From Dirofilaria immitis (taxonomy: Eukaryota; Nematoda; Chromadorea; Rhabditida; Onchocercidae): a stretch of DNA of 64,000 bases. Under the pieces are notes generated by a model. It made no database searches and was not told where the DNA came from. It was given only the letters and a program-made list of their open reading frames with translations. Positions 1-14,586 of this stretch are shown here, piece by piece (within the stretch, counting starts at the first letter, position 1; every line of letters begins with the position of its first letter). The stretch spans positions 10,215,501 through 10,279,500 of the forward strand of contig JAKNDB010000068.1 in assembly GCA_024305405.1 (NCBI GenBank), read 5' to 3'. A program made the translations under genes and the position numbers.

Positions 1-49
1 TCGATGTTTTGAAACTTAATTTCTCTTGTTAATTTATCAAAATGTTTAC

Positions 50-1556
50 CTTTCCAATCATCAGTTTCATTAGGATTTTTCCTCCATTCAATACATTTTT
101 GGAGAAATCTCATCACCCGTCGTTTGTCTTGCATTCTGAATATAAATCCAATTTCTTCTTCCAATTCTTCTTTAAAATGAAAAAAGCATTTTTTCTAAAT
201 GAATACCCTTCCTTACCAACAAAACATGTATTGATAAAAACAGCGAATTTGCATGTTGCTTCTAAATAATGGGAATACAGTTGATGGACATAATTTTTCG
301 ACAAGTAGTAATCATAACATGACTAGACATCATTAATGCTATAAAAATACATTATTTGCACTCGGTAAGATCTCCAACAATAAAACATCTTAGATTTTAA
401 AATCATTTTTAGGATAAAAATGAAGATTCAAACAACTTGAGCAAACATTTAAAAATAACGCAAAACGAACGAAATAGCATCACTTCGGAATATTTCTCCC
501 GAGAACATGGAACGACTTCAAACGGTGTTGGACTCTTATTTGATGAATAGCTCAGAAATCGATCAACACACTTAAATTCGCAGTACTTGGCAACACCCGA
601 ATCACATAACAACTTTACCATGAGACCTCTACTCAACAATACCTGAAATATGGCATATACATCGCCAAATTATTCGACAATAAATTTATCAAATTTATAT
701 GACAAGTAATTGTATAGTGGTATTTAAATTCAAAAACTTTTCACGTCGTTTATAGTATCAGTTAAAGAGAAGAGTTAATTCTAGTTCAAATACATGCAGC
801 CATATCTGGTGTTCGATCAAGTCCAGTACTGAAAAAATAAATAACACGATTCTTTCATTCCAATGGCAACAGCCATCCATTCCAGCAAAAAAAAGTGATA
901 GCCTAACAACAAAAAAAACCTTAGGTAAAGGTCCAAACTGAATTTTCGCCACTGCGAATCGATATCCTGCAAACGTGAAGCTATTGCAGCATCCAGTTCT
1001 TGAGCACCGTCAATATGGCTAAAATTGCAGACAGATAAATACGTACGTGCACCATTATTGCTTCGAAGACAGACATAAAGGATGTATTTATTATTTTTGA
1101 TTTCTATTTTTTCGGCATCTAAAAGAAGTCATTATGGAAGACTTACTTCTGGAGATAGTTTTGATGGACATTCTCAACAAAAGATTGGCACGTAGCCGGT
1201 AAAAACTTTTCATTATCGTGCAAAAAGATTCCGAACTGATTTGAGCTCTATTATCACTCTTGCTATTTCTCGTTATCCAATGCTGAATTGTCCGTAAATT
1301 GAATGAGGCCCATAAATCACCATAATAATCGTTCCTTGCATAAAAAAGTTGTATGTTTTTATTTCAGGAATTTTCAACTGTAACAAATATCGAAAAATCA
1401 AATCTTGGCTGACACATCTGCCGATCTCCAGATAACTTACCTGTCTAACTGTAAAACACTAAGACCGGAACAGGCACAAGCGGCTGCAATAATACATTCT
1501 GGAAGTCCGGTGCCCAAAACGATCACATCAAAATCTTCGGGCAATTTATCATTCAT
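50..1556 (-). CDS. rep-1: Rab escort protein (REP/CHM family), N-terminal part, runs off the left edge
   Basis: Presents newly made Rab GTPases to geranylgeranyl transferase II, so it acts in cytosolic membrane traffic. Five exons are seen on the minus strand: 1441-1556, 1147-1334, 920-1018, 471-642 and 50-135. The start ATG is at 1556. Exon 1 reads [20 protein letters not shown], the FAD-like GxGxxE fold shared by REP and GDI. Exon 2 opens with [14 protein letters not shown]. Exons 3-4 give FSLDLY then SRGLMVKLL and VPCSRE, and exon 5 gives [15 protein letters not shown]. All align in order with human CHM, whose long variable insert sits where exons 2-3 lie. Three places need one extra base: a T-run near 1229-1233, the exon 3/4 junction, and CGGGAGAAATA near 490-500 (family SREE-I-F). 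The C-terminal half lies outside the window. The family call is firm, but whether the copy is functional is open. Confidence 0.87.
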
Positions 1557-2646
1557 TGACCTCACTTGCTTCTGAACGCCTACAATAACTGCATATTCCG
1601 AAAATCTCAATAACTGAATTTAATCGTTAGCGAATTACGGAAAGTCAGTCCAGTCTACCAAACGCAGTCTTTATAAACTTACAACATTTAAACTTGGACT
1701 TCAGATCCTTGAAGTCCAAATTAAAAAATCTTCAACTTCTCAAAACTGCTCACGAAATTTCCAATCAAAACACCAAACACTAATCGCTTCCGCATCACTA
1801 ATGAAAACGATACTAAACATCGAAATCATCATTATTTATTAATTTCAAAAACTGTCCAACTCCACCTTTCGAGATTATTCGTTCTCATTCTGGAATAGTG
1901 CCTTTTAAGGCCAAATAGAAATTCTACAAGAGAAATCACTTAAAATGAAGTAATTAAAATTTTCATTCAGAAAGTCAATATCCAGAAGCGTAATAATTTG
2001 CTGAGCTCGGCAATATTAGTTCAAAATCTCACTATAAACATTTAAAACAAAAAGCAAACATAAGCAACTAATGAACGCTAAATAAAACAATCTATCGCTC
2101 ACATAAAAACGAAAACAAAAAATCAAAATATATCAGCCTTATTCATTGTTTATAGTGATATATTCAACATGCAATTTCAACCAGCTGTATGAGAAATGAA
2201 GTATTCCAGAATTGCAACATCGATTTGGTTTCCGTAAAACAAAATCCACTGCCATAATATTTTTTTCATAAATTTGAGCATAAATTAACAAATAATGTAA
2301 CTTACTAAACCAGTAACCACTTATTAACAATAATAAAATAAAAAGGAATTCAAAATACAAATCTTAAACAACAAATTTCACAAATCTGTTCACAAAACTA
2401 TCGTCTAACAGAAATTTCTTTAGAACTGCTACAATACAAAAAAGACAGTATAAAATTTTACAAAAACAAGTAGGCTTGTGAAAACGATATTTAAGATGCG
2501 TTTGCCTATGTTAAAACAAAACAAAATAATATTTCAAATAAGGATGACATATGAACAAACATAATTTTATCGACTGTCCCAGAATATAGAAATGAACGGA
2601 CTAATCGCTATGTAAATGTATATAAGTTTTATTTAACTCGTTTTAT
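1557..2646. other. intergenic gap between the REP start and the USP30 stop
   Basis: About 1.1 kb of A-rich sequence between two minus-strand genes. It must hold the REP promoter and the USP30 3' end. No exon with both splice sites and a sensible reading frame was recognised, and no tRNA-like element was seen. Confidence 0.6.
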
Positions 2647-5600
2647 TTAACTCAATGTAGCCAGAGCTCGATCATAGAAGAGCATATACGCTTCTGATGA
2701 TGCCACCTCTGCAAACGAAACTGGCGTCACCTAAATAAATTTTAGTGAGATTATCCAATTCCGAACTGTAACAAAATAATATTTTTGATTGATAAATTTT
2801 GCATAATAAGAAATCGCTTTTTAATGATTTCGCGTTATTTCAACAATGATCACCTCCATGTCACTCGTTTTGTACCAATCGTATCGATTCTGAACGCCAA
2901 TTCCCCTGCGGTAAGTAATGAAATGACCTGTATGAGGCTGTCCGTTATGTACAGAAACAGCACGCAATTGATACTTGTATTTGAATATATTATCATATTC
3001 ACATAAATCCTTTCCATTGCTGAAAACATTAAAATGGAAAGCTAATACGCTCGCAGAAAATTCAGTAGAAGTGACCTACCTAACTAAAGACAACTGTACG
3101 GATTGTGGCCATTGTTGCTTGACTTTCGAGATGGAAGAGATCGCGTTTAAAGCTGAACCGCCTAAAACCTGAAAATAGAAATTTTATAATGGACCTTTTG
3201 TTTGACTTGTTTTAATTCTAAAATTAAAATGGAATTAGTTTTTGTTAAAGAAGAATAAAAACCTTCAAGTCAAAAAAGAGAACAGAAAGTAAAATCATAT
3301 ATAAGATTATACAAATTTAGAAAATCAGCAAAAGAATATCATCAAATCTGGATTAAAAACATGAAAAATAATTTACAGATGTTGTATAGAATTACTCAGT
3401 CAAAAATACTGGCATAAGGAACATAAATAAATATCACAAAAAAGAAAAAAACTACTGAATTTATCAAAAATCTAACTTGTTCGTTAAAAAAGCAGTATTC
3501 TCGGACATCAATAAATTCAGGAACCAAAAAGCGTTCGGTACGTTTGAAAATATATCCATTGGGGAAAACCCAACTCGTTCGATCCGAAATATCAATAAAG
3601 ACGGTAACTAAAGTAGTAGAGCACTTACATTACACAAAAAAATCATTCTTCAAATAAAATCGATCAAGAAATTTCACAGCCATACGCGGTGTTCGAAAAA
3701 AAAACCCATGCATACTATTTTGATGGAGAATATTGCAATCGTAACAAAAACTCAATAGATATTAAATTACTTTAAAAACCCTTGTTTTTCATGAGTCCGC
3801 CGGATGGATTTTTCTTCAAACATCGAGTGCATGACGCACCTTGGATATGTTCAACGGTAAAATATCTTTCCAGTAATTTTGAAAATGTCAGCAACTGAAA
3901 GAAATCAATATTTTCTTATTCCGTTTAACTAATAAGGAATCATCTTTTTCACTAATACATAAGTTCCTGAATTAAAACGTACTTTTCCTGTTTTCGACAT
4001 TTTATATTCAACTCTACGCCATACTTATATGAAACTTTTATATTTTAAAACAAAGACTCAGTAGCATTTCTTTTTCTTAAAAATCATGGTTGAACTGCAG
4101 CTTCAAAAGCTAAGCAACAAGCAGTAAAGTGTAATAAAATTACACGACAAGACAAAAAGTTCCGGTAAATTAAATTTTGATAATGAAGACAAGCAAGTTT
4201 TTTTTTTTTTTAAATGACAGAGTCTGAATTCAGTAACAAACAGACTAATTCAACCTGGATTTATGTATTGTAATAAATAAATTATTTACTGGATTAGGCG
4301 ATTTCGGAAGCGAAAGTGACAGAACACAAAATTTCTCTCCACGAATTTTCTGGAATAAAAATGAAACAAGTAAAATAAAAGATGGCATCTAAGTTAATGT
4401 TTTAATGATATAATGATACACAGTAGGACGGCTTGAAAGGCATAATGAAAATGGAAAAATCTTCGAAATAACATGTTTAGAAATATTTTCACATACTTTA
4501 TAAAAACAGTCTTCTCTGCAACAACGTAGCTGAATAGCTAATAATCCCATACATGGCGGTTTTAATAGTTTCTCATTTACTACAGCACTCTGAAACAGCA
4601 TTTCATTAAGAGAAAATCTGAGACAGAAGTATACTCATAAAAGCAGTGTATGCAATTGAAAATTTTTTATAAGTAAACCCAAAATTCGCAAAATATTAAA
4701 AATATGAATCATTGAAAACTCAGTATACCTATCATCTAGATTAGGTTTTTCTTATTCCTGCTGCCATAAATATAGCAGAAGAATAAATCAAAAACAAACC
4801 TTCACATGCTCAAATGCTAGTGAGCTACGCGACAAAGAGTGTGAGTTATAAAGCAAGTTCAAATCAGTATTATCAAGAGAAACTGAGTCATCCCTTTTTT
4901 CTTGTTGCCTTCCATAAACATGGAATCATTAGCATTCTGACGGGTTATATTAATAATATTGGTTAATGGTTTCTTACTAATTACCGCTGAACGCAATGAT
5001 ATCTTGTTTCCATGTTCCTACAATTTTACTTTTCTATAAATTTCAATTTTTGCTTTATAATTCTTAAGTACTTTAGAAACTACGGGATGCAGATACCTTA
5101 TCGATACTATGAATCATGCAGCATTCTATTTTATACTAACTTACGACAAGATAGAAAACATTTTAATGTAAATGAAACACAAGCAGATGCAAGCAGGAAA
5201 CTTTTTTGCAGCTCTTAATAAAAAATTTAAAGAAATCAACGACATCAAATAACAAAATAAGAAACTAACGATTTCAATGATTTTCTCCAAAGATGATTCA
5301 CGATTATGCCGTGATTCTGCTAACTCTTCATCCCAAGTTGTAACAAATACATTAAATAATTCATACAAATCCTATAAAATATAAAACCAAACCAACTGAA
5401 TCAAATGCAACTCATCCTTCTGATTCATAAGAATATATATTCCTTTTCAAATAAAGAGCAATTTACTTATTAACTAAGGAAATCAAAACTTCTAAAAGAA
5501 CAAATTCCTAGCAAAAGGACAGAATAAAATTGTACAAGAAAAAACAGTCAAAACTAAATATCCAAGAATATGAAATACCTGCTCCGTATTCGGTGGTATC

Positions 5601-6670
5601 CACCACTTACGTGCCAGCAATGCATCGATTAGATCTGAGGCAGAGCACGTCTCCTTTGTTGTATCATTTAGTTCTGCAAATGAAGAGTGTCGCATCAAAG
5701 TTATGATTGATAAGAAAATAATATTTTACATTTGGATGTTTGTGGTCCCAGCTATAAATAATTTATCCTGAAATATAAACATAATATTCGTTACCAGTTG
5801 CATGTTCCAATTATTACTAGTAAAGTTTAAGCAGGTCAGGAACTATTTATTCTAATTTCAAAATATTCTGAAGCCAGAATCCATTACATTATTTGAGTAG
5901 CACTGATAAAAAGACGAAAAGCTAGCTTAATATGTAATTTTCTGCATCTGAATTTGTACTATTTCTGTGCTATTACGAAATGCAAACCTTCAATAACTCT
6001 TTTTAAAGCATCCAAAAAAATCAATTTGTGTTCTCCATAAAGAAGTTTAGTATCGATCATCCTGATCCATTTAACAAAAGTCTTTGAACTACAATAAATT
6101 AAAATGCATTTTTTCTTTTTGTTTGACCAAAAAGTAAAAAAATAGCGATGATTATCTTCGAATGATAAAGATAAAATAATGAAGATTCCTATCGCTTAAC
6201 TTATTAAGTTCAGAGATATTTAAATTAAAAATAACCTGGCAAGTCCTTGCAATAATGAATTAACAAAACATGTGTTGCCCAGATTGAACATTGCTGGAAC
6301 ACATTGTCCATTATTATCTGAAAAAAATTCACAAGGTTTACGGTTCATTTTCAACACACAATTAATATTAATCTGTTGAACTCGACACAGATTCGATAAA
6401 AAATATGGAAAAAGAATGTGAATTTATGGTGGTAAAGCAGAAAAGATTACTTTTATGAAACTAAGGTGATGAGAGATCGATTATCACTGTTAATACAATT
6501 AATACGGTAATAAACTTACTAACAAGAGATCGAAATGCATAACGAGATGATCGTTTAGAGGTTGTATACAAATAGATGACAGCACCAATCAAACTACTAG
6601 CTAATAATATGCCACTGAAAAGATGATGAGATATGCAATCCATGGATATTTCATCGATAACCCCTGCCAT
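2647..6670 (-). CDS. USP30: USP30-type ubiquitin carboxyl-terminal hydrolase with N-terminal membrane anchor
   Basis: Cysteine deubiquitinase. In mammals USP30 sits in the mitochondrial outer membrane and opposes Parkin mitophagy. Thirteen exons with matching phases: 6520-6670, 6236-6317, 5988-6088, 5579-5673, 5270-5371, 4800-4936, 4497-4589, 4290-4349, 3780-3894, 3477-3607, 3085-3168, 2854-2973 and 2647-2730. Exon 1 encodes one hydrophobic segment (GILLASSLIGAVIYLY) followed by basic residues, as in USP30. Exon 2 holds the Cys box NLGNTCFVNSLLQGL. Exon 5 has DLYELF (human DAHELF). Zinc-ribbon cysteines are RCCREDC and CTRC. The His box is GQPHTGHFITYRRG and the C-terminus is SSEAYMLFYDRAL. 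The start is the ATG at 6670; the GTG two codons upstream is not needed. Exon 6 needs one extra base in the AAAAAAGGG run near 4885. The 3085 donor (GTTAGG) is weak. Confidence 0.87.
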
Positions 6671-8711
6671 TTCCACAAATTTCCAGCAAAATGGTTCATC
6701 GACTACATCTGATTTAGATTGTGATTACGCACTAAATACTATGTGTATCATGCATCGCATAATGGAACTAAAATGAAATTTTATTAAAATTTCAACTAAA
6801 AACTACGACTAACCAAAGTTACTATTCACATAGCTGATTCCAAGCTGTGAGCTGAAACCAGTACCATTCGCTCAAATCAGATTAAATCTAACAATACAAA
6901 AATCTGACTGGTCTCTTCACACCTTACAAATGAAACCGCGATCAATCACTATATCTTCACTGTAATGAAATTCTAATGAAAAATCTCCATCCCAAAAAAA
7001 AACTTCACGAGTTTTTATACCGTAAGTATTTCTACATGATACTGAATTCGTTTTTCAGCCGTTATGCCAGATCTTCCCACAAATATATATTAAATTGCAT
7101 CGAATGTTCAGGAGATAATATTTTTATTAGTTTAAATTATCTTAAATAAAATTGAAAGGAAATAAATTAGCTTAAATTACATTACATTTAATAATAGTCA
7201 GATGTATTACTATTTCTGCATTTGTTTACGCAAATATCAGTTAGTAATAGTTTCTTATAAAAATTAAAAATTCCAGTGAAATAGAAAACCGCGTTAACGA
7301 CAATTTATTTAATTTATACTGGATGAAATATAATGAATTTCTAGGAAAATATTAAAAAATGTTCAAATAAATAGAAGCAAATTTATTAAATCAACAATAC
7401 CTTAATGTCCTCGCAATTCTATCGATAGCAAGATTTCCTTATATGATACTACTTTTGCTATACTATTTTTTTAAAGTGTACCTCCAAAACTAAATATAGC
7501 TTTTAATAAAAAGTTGGTACGAGAAAAACAACATAAAACAGAATTGTTCCGGAAATTATCAGTTCCTAAACTAGTCATCGTTTTTCCCACTTTTTTAACT
7601 TTTTTTCATATTCTAAGAAAAATAATATTTTTTCTTCGTTTTTATATTTCCACTTCCCATTCTAAAGACTAATTTTTTCAGCTTCAAAAATTTCCAATTT
7701 TGATTATGTCCTTCACTAGCAATCATTTCCCACTGTCTTTCATTTATTATAATATTTTCGCTATGTTCTATTACTTTACCTCAATTGCACACAAAAATTT
7801 TCTCGTATTGCGATCACGAGCTATTAAAAAATTTGTGATTCAATTGAATCTGAATCAATTTGTGATCCCACTTAACATACGAGAGGGCCGCTAGATTTTA
7901 TCAAATTAAAAATTTGATATATATAAACTGTAGCTAAAAGGAAACGCTTAAAATTTTTCTGTTAAAATGACTTATGGAAATATCGCCTTTCCGTTCAAAG
8001 AATTTACGAAAATATTGTGACAGCGTTTATTTCACTATGAATAAAATGAAGCAAAGTGAACGCAAATAATACTTTGGCGTATACCAATTACTTCTAATGT
8101 CCTCAATTAATCCAGAAATCCTTCGGAAAATTGCAACAAATATAGAAAAAGAAAATCGTGAAAAGTGTGCAATCTTTCGAGCATATCATTGCGTGCTAAA
8201 AATAGCGATAGTAGGTTTCATTCGTTTAGGAGAAAAGAACTGTGCGAAATAGTCTCACAAAGAAGTTTATAATCATTTTACTTTTCCATTAAAGATAGCA
8301 TGATAACCAAGTAAGAATCTACTGAATGACGATAAGAGATCTTAATAAAAAAATTAAAAACTGATCAATAGAAACAATTTTGTACTTCCACAATTACATA
8401 ATTAAAAAAAAAAAATGTGTTCCTTACTAATCTAGATAAATAACTTGATCCAAAATGTTTTAAGGATAAAACACGAACTAAAAATTTAAAAGAATGTGAT
8501 TTTGATCAAAAAAATCGACAATGAACGGACAAATTAATTTCAGAAAGGTGCATAAAACATAATCACAATATTTCAGAATATAGCAGAAAAGTATTAAGAA
8601 ATTAGAAGCGATTTTTTTACTATAGTATTTTGAGGCAGTATGAGAAAAGAAACCAAAAATGACAATAAATGTTAGAGTAATGAGATAAATTATACATGAT
8701 AAAAAACTTCT
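6671..8711. other. non-coding gap between USP30 and histone H3.3
   Basis: About 2 kb of AT-rich sequence upstream of the USP30 start and downstream of the H3.3 stop. A short direct repeat built on AATTTGTGAT lies near 7829-7865. No coding exon was recognised on either strand. Confidence 0.55.
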
Positions 8712-9971
<1,260 letters not shown>

Positions 9972-12900
9972 TGTACGGTAATTAGCAAAAATTCAAGACA
10001 GAACAAATAGATGAATTAGCAATTGATGCTGAAAACTAGTTTTGCAAAAATTGAGAGTAATACGCCATACTACGCAACAAGACGAAAAGTATTACTTTAA
10101 TCATAATTATATAAAAAGAAACAAAATGGTTATTTTGGAAAATTTCAAAGAGAAATCCTTCAAATTATTACTGCATATTGAAGAAATAAAATAAATTCTA
10201 AACATAGCGATATGATAGACAAAATGTTTCTCAATCAGTGTGCAAGAAAAAGTCAACAAAACACCGTTCAGTCAATCAAAAACAAAAACAAATCACGCAA
10301 ACAATCATGAATGGCTACGAAAGATGGCAGCAAATTTCATATTTCTCTGTTCATTTATCTATCCGGCGAGGAATAACTCAGAAACAAATGATTTTATATA
10401 CAAAAATAACAAAAAAGTTGTCTTCTTGAAGATATATTTACTTACACAATATACTACTAATAGTAAATTTCGAATAGCTTCAAATTATGATAAAAAAATG
10501 CAACTCAATTCAAGCGTAACACCATGTTATCTCCAGATCATAAGCTAATGGCATTCGACCTTTTTTTTTACCAGAGCTCTCGTTCAAAGCTTAAAGCAAC
10601 TATTTCCCTCCCACAGAAAAAAATATATCCTTCATAATCCTTATTTCGTTCATTCCATTAATTTGATCAGATAAATGAATCTGTGGAGAAAAACAGAAAG
10701 TCTCCTGCTCACTCTCCGAAACTTTATTTTTCCGAAGTCTGAAATTCATTCGTTGCCAATTAGGATATTCCCATAACGTGTGTAAAAATACACTCTCTCG
10801 CATGCTTTTTTGTATCACCGTCTAATTCTCTCCTATTCTCCACATTGTCAACGCTTCTCACTGACTTGACAACCATCTCTCTTAAAATCTTCGGTGGAAG
10901 ATTTTCTAGAGTGTAAGTAAAGTATACTTTTGTATAAAAGTAAAAAATAGAAATAAAACCTAGGGAAATACAAATGACCAATTAAGTACTCGGATTAAAA
11001 CTACAAATGGAAATCTGAAACGACCAATTCAGACAAAAATCAACAATAATTCATGAGGACAATTCATGTGTGCATTTCTCTTCAGCAAATGCACTGCAAA
11101 AATTATAAAAATGCATATTTTCGACGAATCTTAGAAAAAATCGTAAAATTAATTTGAAAGCTCGAATGGGAAAGTAGTAGCAACAACAGGAACCGCCGTG
11201 ACCTGACAAAAGAACCACAAAAACCGGAAGTTGCCACATCATACGGCACGCTGCAGCTTGCGATGAGGAGGAAGAACGAACTTCGGCTGACACTCAGGAC
11301 GGAAAATTGGTCGATACTCAGTAATGTATCGATTGCCTGGTTGTCAAACTAATGGAGAAACGACCGGAATAGAGAAGGGGTGACACGGATTGGAGAATGC
11401 ATTTAAGTACCACAATGCATTAAATCTCGCTGTTGCAATGAGGAAGGAGCCATCACCTGATGACTCCTTCTCTGACGTCGCGGTGCCGCGGGGATTGAAT
11501 CGAAGTTGTTTACTCGTCCTCTTTCTTCACTGCAGTCTTGAATCTTCATCAATACTTCGATTTACGGAAATTGAGAATATTACTTCACCCGCTGTCACTT
11601 ATTTCAACCATTCCCCTCACCACGACACAACGAGGCAATCGCGAGCGAGCTATCTCATGTCAAGCTTGCCACGTACGAACTTGACAAAGAATAGAACTTC
11701 ACCACTGCAACACTTGCCACAGAGTCAGCATACACAAAAGTCTGAAGTGCGTCGCGCGCTGTGCACGTGACGAAAGCGTATCATACATCGCTGCAAATGT
11801 TTCTCAACGTCGTAAATATCTACAATCGGTACAAATCTCACTTGTGATAGGTCTCTATCATCTGATATGAATTAGAGTAATGTAATTACATAGACAGATG
11901 ACATATGCATTCACGCAACATGTTGGTAGAAAATAGATACATGTAAATGTGGTACTAGTAGTGCGTAAGAAATTGAATAGGATAGAAAGATTATAAGTTA
12001 AAAAAGAGTGCATCAGAGAATGAAAAGTTGAAAAAAATCAAGAAGGGATAACTACTCTCAAATAGTTACAGTAGTCTGAGTTCATTAATTTTCTTCCCAT
12101 CACGCTGAATCTATCTTCATTCACGACATCCCAAAAGTCATAATCCCTTTAGCCTATGTAATGCAAAATATCCCATCAATATCACTGTTCGACTTTTGAC
12201 CTCTACGCTATCGGTTGCTTGTCATTTCACCTCTATTCCCAGCACTTTTAGTACTATTCTAATATTTCGTGTATTCTAGCATTTATGATATTTGTCAACA
12301 TTCTCTCTACCATCCTGCCATTTCTCTGAAACTGTTCATTTTTCTAATTACTCTTCCGCGTATATTATTTCTTTAGATGCTTGATATTCTTCTTGCAACA
12401 TTCATTCATACAAACTTGATGTGTTTACAATAATCTAAACTATGATAGGAGATATTTGAGGATAATAAGTTGGAAAATATATAGAAGAAGTAGAAGGATT
12501 CACTGAATAAGAAATGCACTGATAACGAAAGTAATACAAATCATAAAAATGTACTGGATAAGCCATGTGTGAATCGTTTTAGTGCCGAAGTTGAGACACG
12601 TTTCCGGAAAATTTTGCTGTAGAATGTTTCTCTGAGCAGTGTAAACGAATATTAGCATAAAGATTTCGGAAAACTTAAGAAATCTGCAAGGGAAAAAATT
12701 CGGTAGCACTTACTTATATTGTCAAGTCTAACTTACAAAAATTTTTTTCAATATCTGTGGATTTAAAAGGAATCGCTAAGGATGAGGAAAAGAGAATGAA
12801 ATTCACTAAGTAAAAGAAAAAATGGAGTTGCTCTTTTTGCCTGGTTTTCGCTAGGGATAATTTGAGTACGACAGATCTTTCGATAGTAAAATGAAAGAAG

Positions 12901-13021
12901 AGTTCATGTTTTTTGGTTCAACGAGATTGCAGTGTTGGTATTTTGCCGATTGTGATGGAGCGTTTAGTTTACAGCATTGAAAAATGATGGTACTATAAAA
13001 ATTGGACTTGTTATTCGAATA
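9972..13021. other. upstream region of H3.3 and VPS29, with a GC-richer island at about 11,050-11,800
   Basis: Between the divergent H3.3 and VPS29 starts. Most is AT-rich and without recognisable exons. From roughly 11,050 to 11,800 the base composition is visibly more GC-rich and open frames occur on both strands. On the minus strand, a reading near 11,240 gives M-W-Q-L-P-V-F-V-V-L-L-S, like a signal peptide, directly before a GT at about 11,202. On the plus strand a 126-codon frame (11,390-11,770) begins with TTG. Neither resembles a known family. The island may be a promoter or 5' exon of an unplaced gene. Confidence 0.4.
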
Positions 13022-14171
13022 ATGGTTTGTTTGCTATGTCTAATTACACGTTTCCGTACTTCTTGCAACTAACTTTTATTAAATATTTTCTTGCAAAACA
13101 AAGCCGATTTATAGTATTTGCTTTTTTCAGTTGGTTCTTGTTATCGGTGATTTTCATATACCACATCGAAGTCATAATATACCAGCAAAATTTCGTAAAT
13201 TATTGGTACCAAACAAAATGCAACATGTTTTATGTACCGGTAACCTATGCACGCGTGAAACGTTCGATTACTTGAAATCTTTGGCGTCTGACGTACATGT
13301 AGTGAGTGTTAAACTTTGGTAGACTATGGTAACGTAATTCATTTTTTAGTTTGGAAACTTTTTCGTATTTGTTTACTTCGTTACTACATTGGAAACCTGA
13401 AATCGAAATTAGGAGCAAAGTTATTTGTTAAGTAATTGGTGATTTCCAGTGTGAACCTGCATTATCAGCAAGAAATAATGGTATAATATATTAAATGTTT
13501 TCAGATCCAATATATGGGTTGGAATCAAGTTATTCGAATAATGTTATTTCAGACTCGTGGCGATTTCGATGATATTTTAACTAATTATCCAGATACTAAA
13601 GTTATTACAGTTGGTCAATTCAGAATTGGTTTATGTCACGGTCATCAAGTCATACCCTGGGGTGACAAGAAAGTAACTTTTTTGCGAACTTACTATTATT
13701 ATATACTTTTTTTCATAATACCTGAAAAAGCAAGAGATCTTGGTGATTTTTGGGAATAAACAGTATTTCTAGAGGTTAGAAATGTTAGCACGGCAAATGG
13801 ATGTGGATATTCTCATAACTGGGCATACTCATGAATGTCAGACTTTTCAACACGAGGGACGTTTTTATGTAAATCCTGGCTCTGCGACCGGAGCTTTCTC
13901 GCCCATACAAAGGTAATATTTAATAGTTTTATGATAATAAATTTTGACCGGACGTAATGCCATAGAAATTTAAATAATATGGCTCAAATGTATAGTTGTC
14001 ATTCTTTTATAATCATTCAAGTTTTAATAAAATTAATGCTTCAGTGTTGTTATGCCATCATTCGCATTATTGGATGTACAAATAGGGACTCTGATTGCAT
14101 ATCTTTATCGATTGGTTGATGATCAAGTAAAAGTGGAGCGTGTTCAGTTTTCAAAGTCTACGACTGATTGA
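13022..14171 (+). CDS. vps-29: VPS29, retromer cargo-recognition subunit
   Basis: Core subunit of retromer (VPS26-VPS29-VPS35), which returns cargo from endosomes to the Golgi or plasma membrane. Five exons: 13022-13024 (only the start ATG), 13131-13301, 13553-13672, 13773-13912 and 14045-14171. All phases fit and the product is 186 residues (human 182). The metallophosphoesterase-like fold is clear: [13 protein letters not shown] at residue 2, [40 protein letters not shown] and [14 protein letters not shown]. The end is [13 protein letters not shown]. The ATG-only first exon is followed directly by a GTTTGT donor, and the next exon starts LVLV as in the family. It lies head to head with H3.3. 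No frame break; looks functional. Confidence 0.97.
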
Positions 14172-14586
14172 ATAACATATTTATGTTCGATATAGTACTT
14201 GGTTATTTGATACTTCTATATAATTTTCGATGCTGAAGACACATGGAATTATATTTATCAAACTCTTCTGTGCTAAAATTTTATTATGATTTTCTAATGG
14301 TCATTACGTTTCTTTTTTGAATTGCTGTTTTATGTGAATCAGATATTGAAATGCATCGAATGAAAAGGAAAAAACTTGAGTAAGAAGAATTTTTTTGTAT
14401 CTTTTGTATGTTTTACTGATGATTCGATATTTGAAAAATAAGACAGTAAGTGCATTCTTGATATGTCCGTATTAGTCTTCAATTTATCAGCGATGAAAAA
14501 TCTTTTTAGACATAATTTTCTATATATCTTCGGCAGGAAATAGAGCATTAAAAACTTGCAATCCTATGAACCACGCAACGAGAAAT

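Noticed and set aside
3477..3607. Apparent frameshift in a USP30 exon (LPSLLIF frame)
   Set aside because: Reading in the phase set by the previous exon (phase 1) gives an uninterrupted, family-like sequence (SWVFPNGYIFKR), so no lesion is needed.
6671..6676. GTG as the USP30 start
   Set aside because: An ATG two codons downstream at 6670 is a sufficient eukaryotic start.
11390..11770. 126-codon open frame on the plus strand
   Set aside because: It starts with TTG, has no ATG for the first stretch, no family resemblance, and lies in a GC-richer island where long chance frames are expected.
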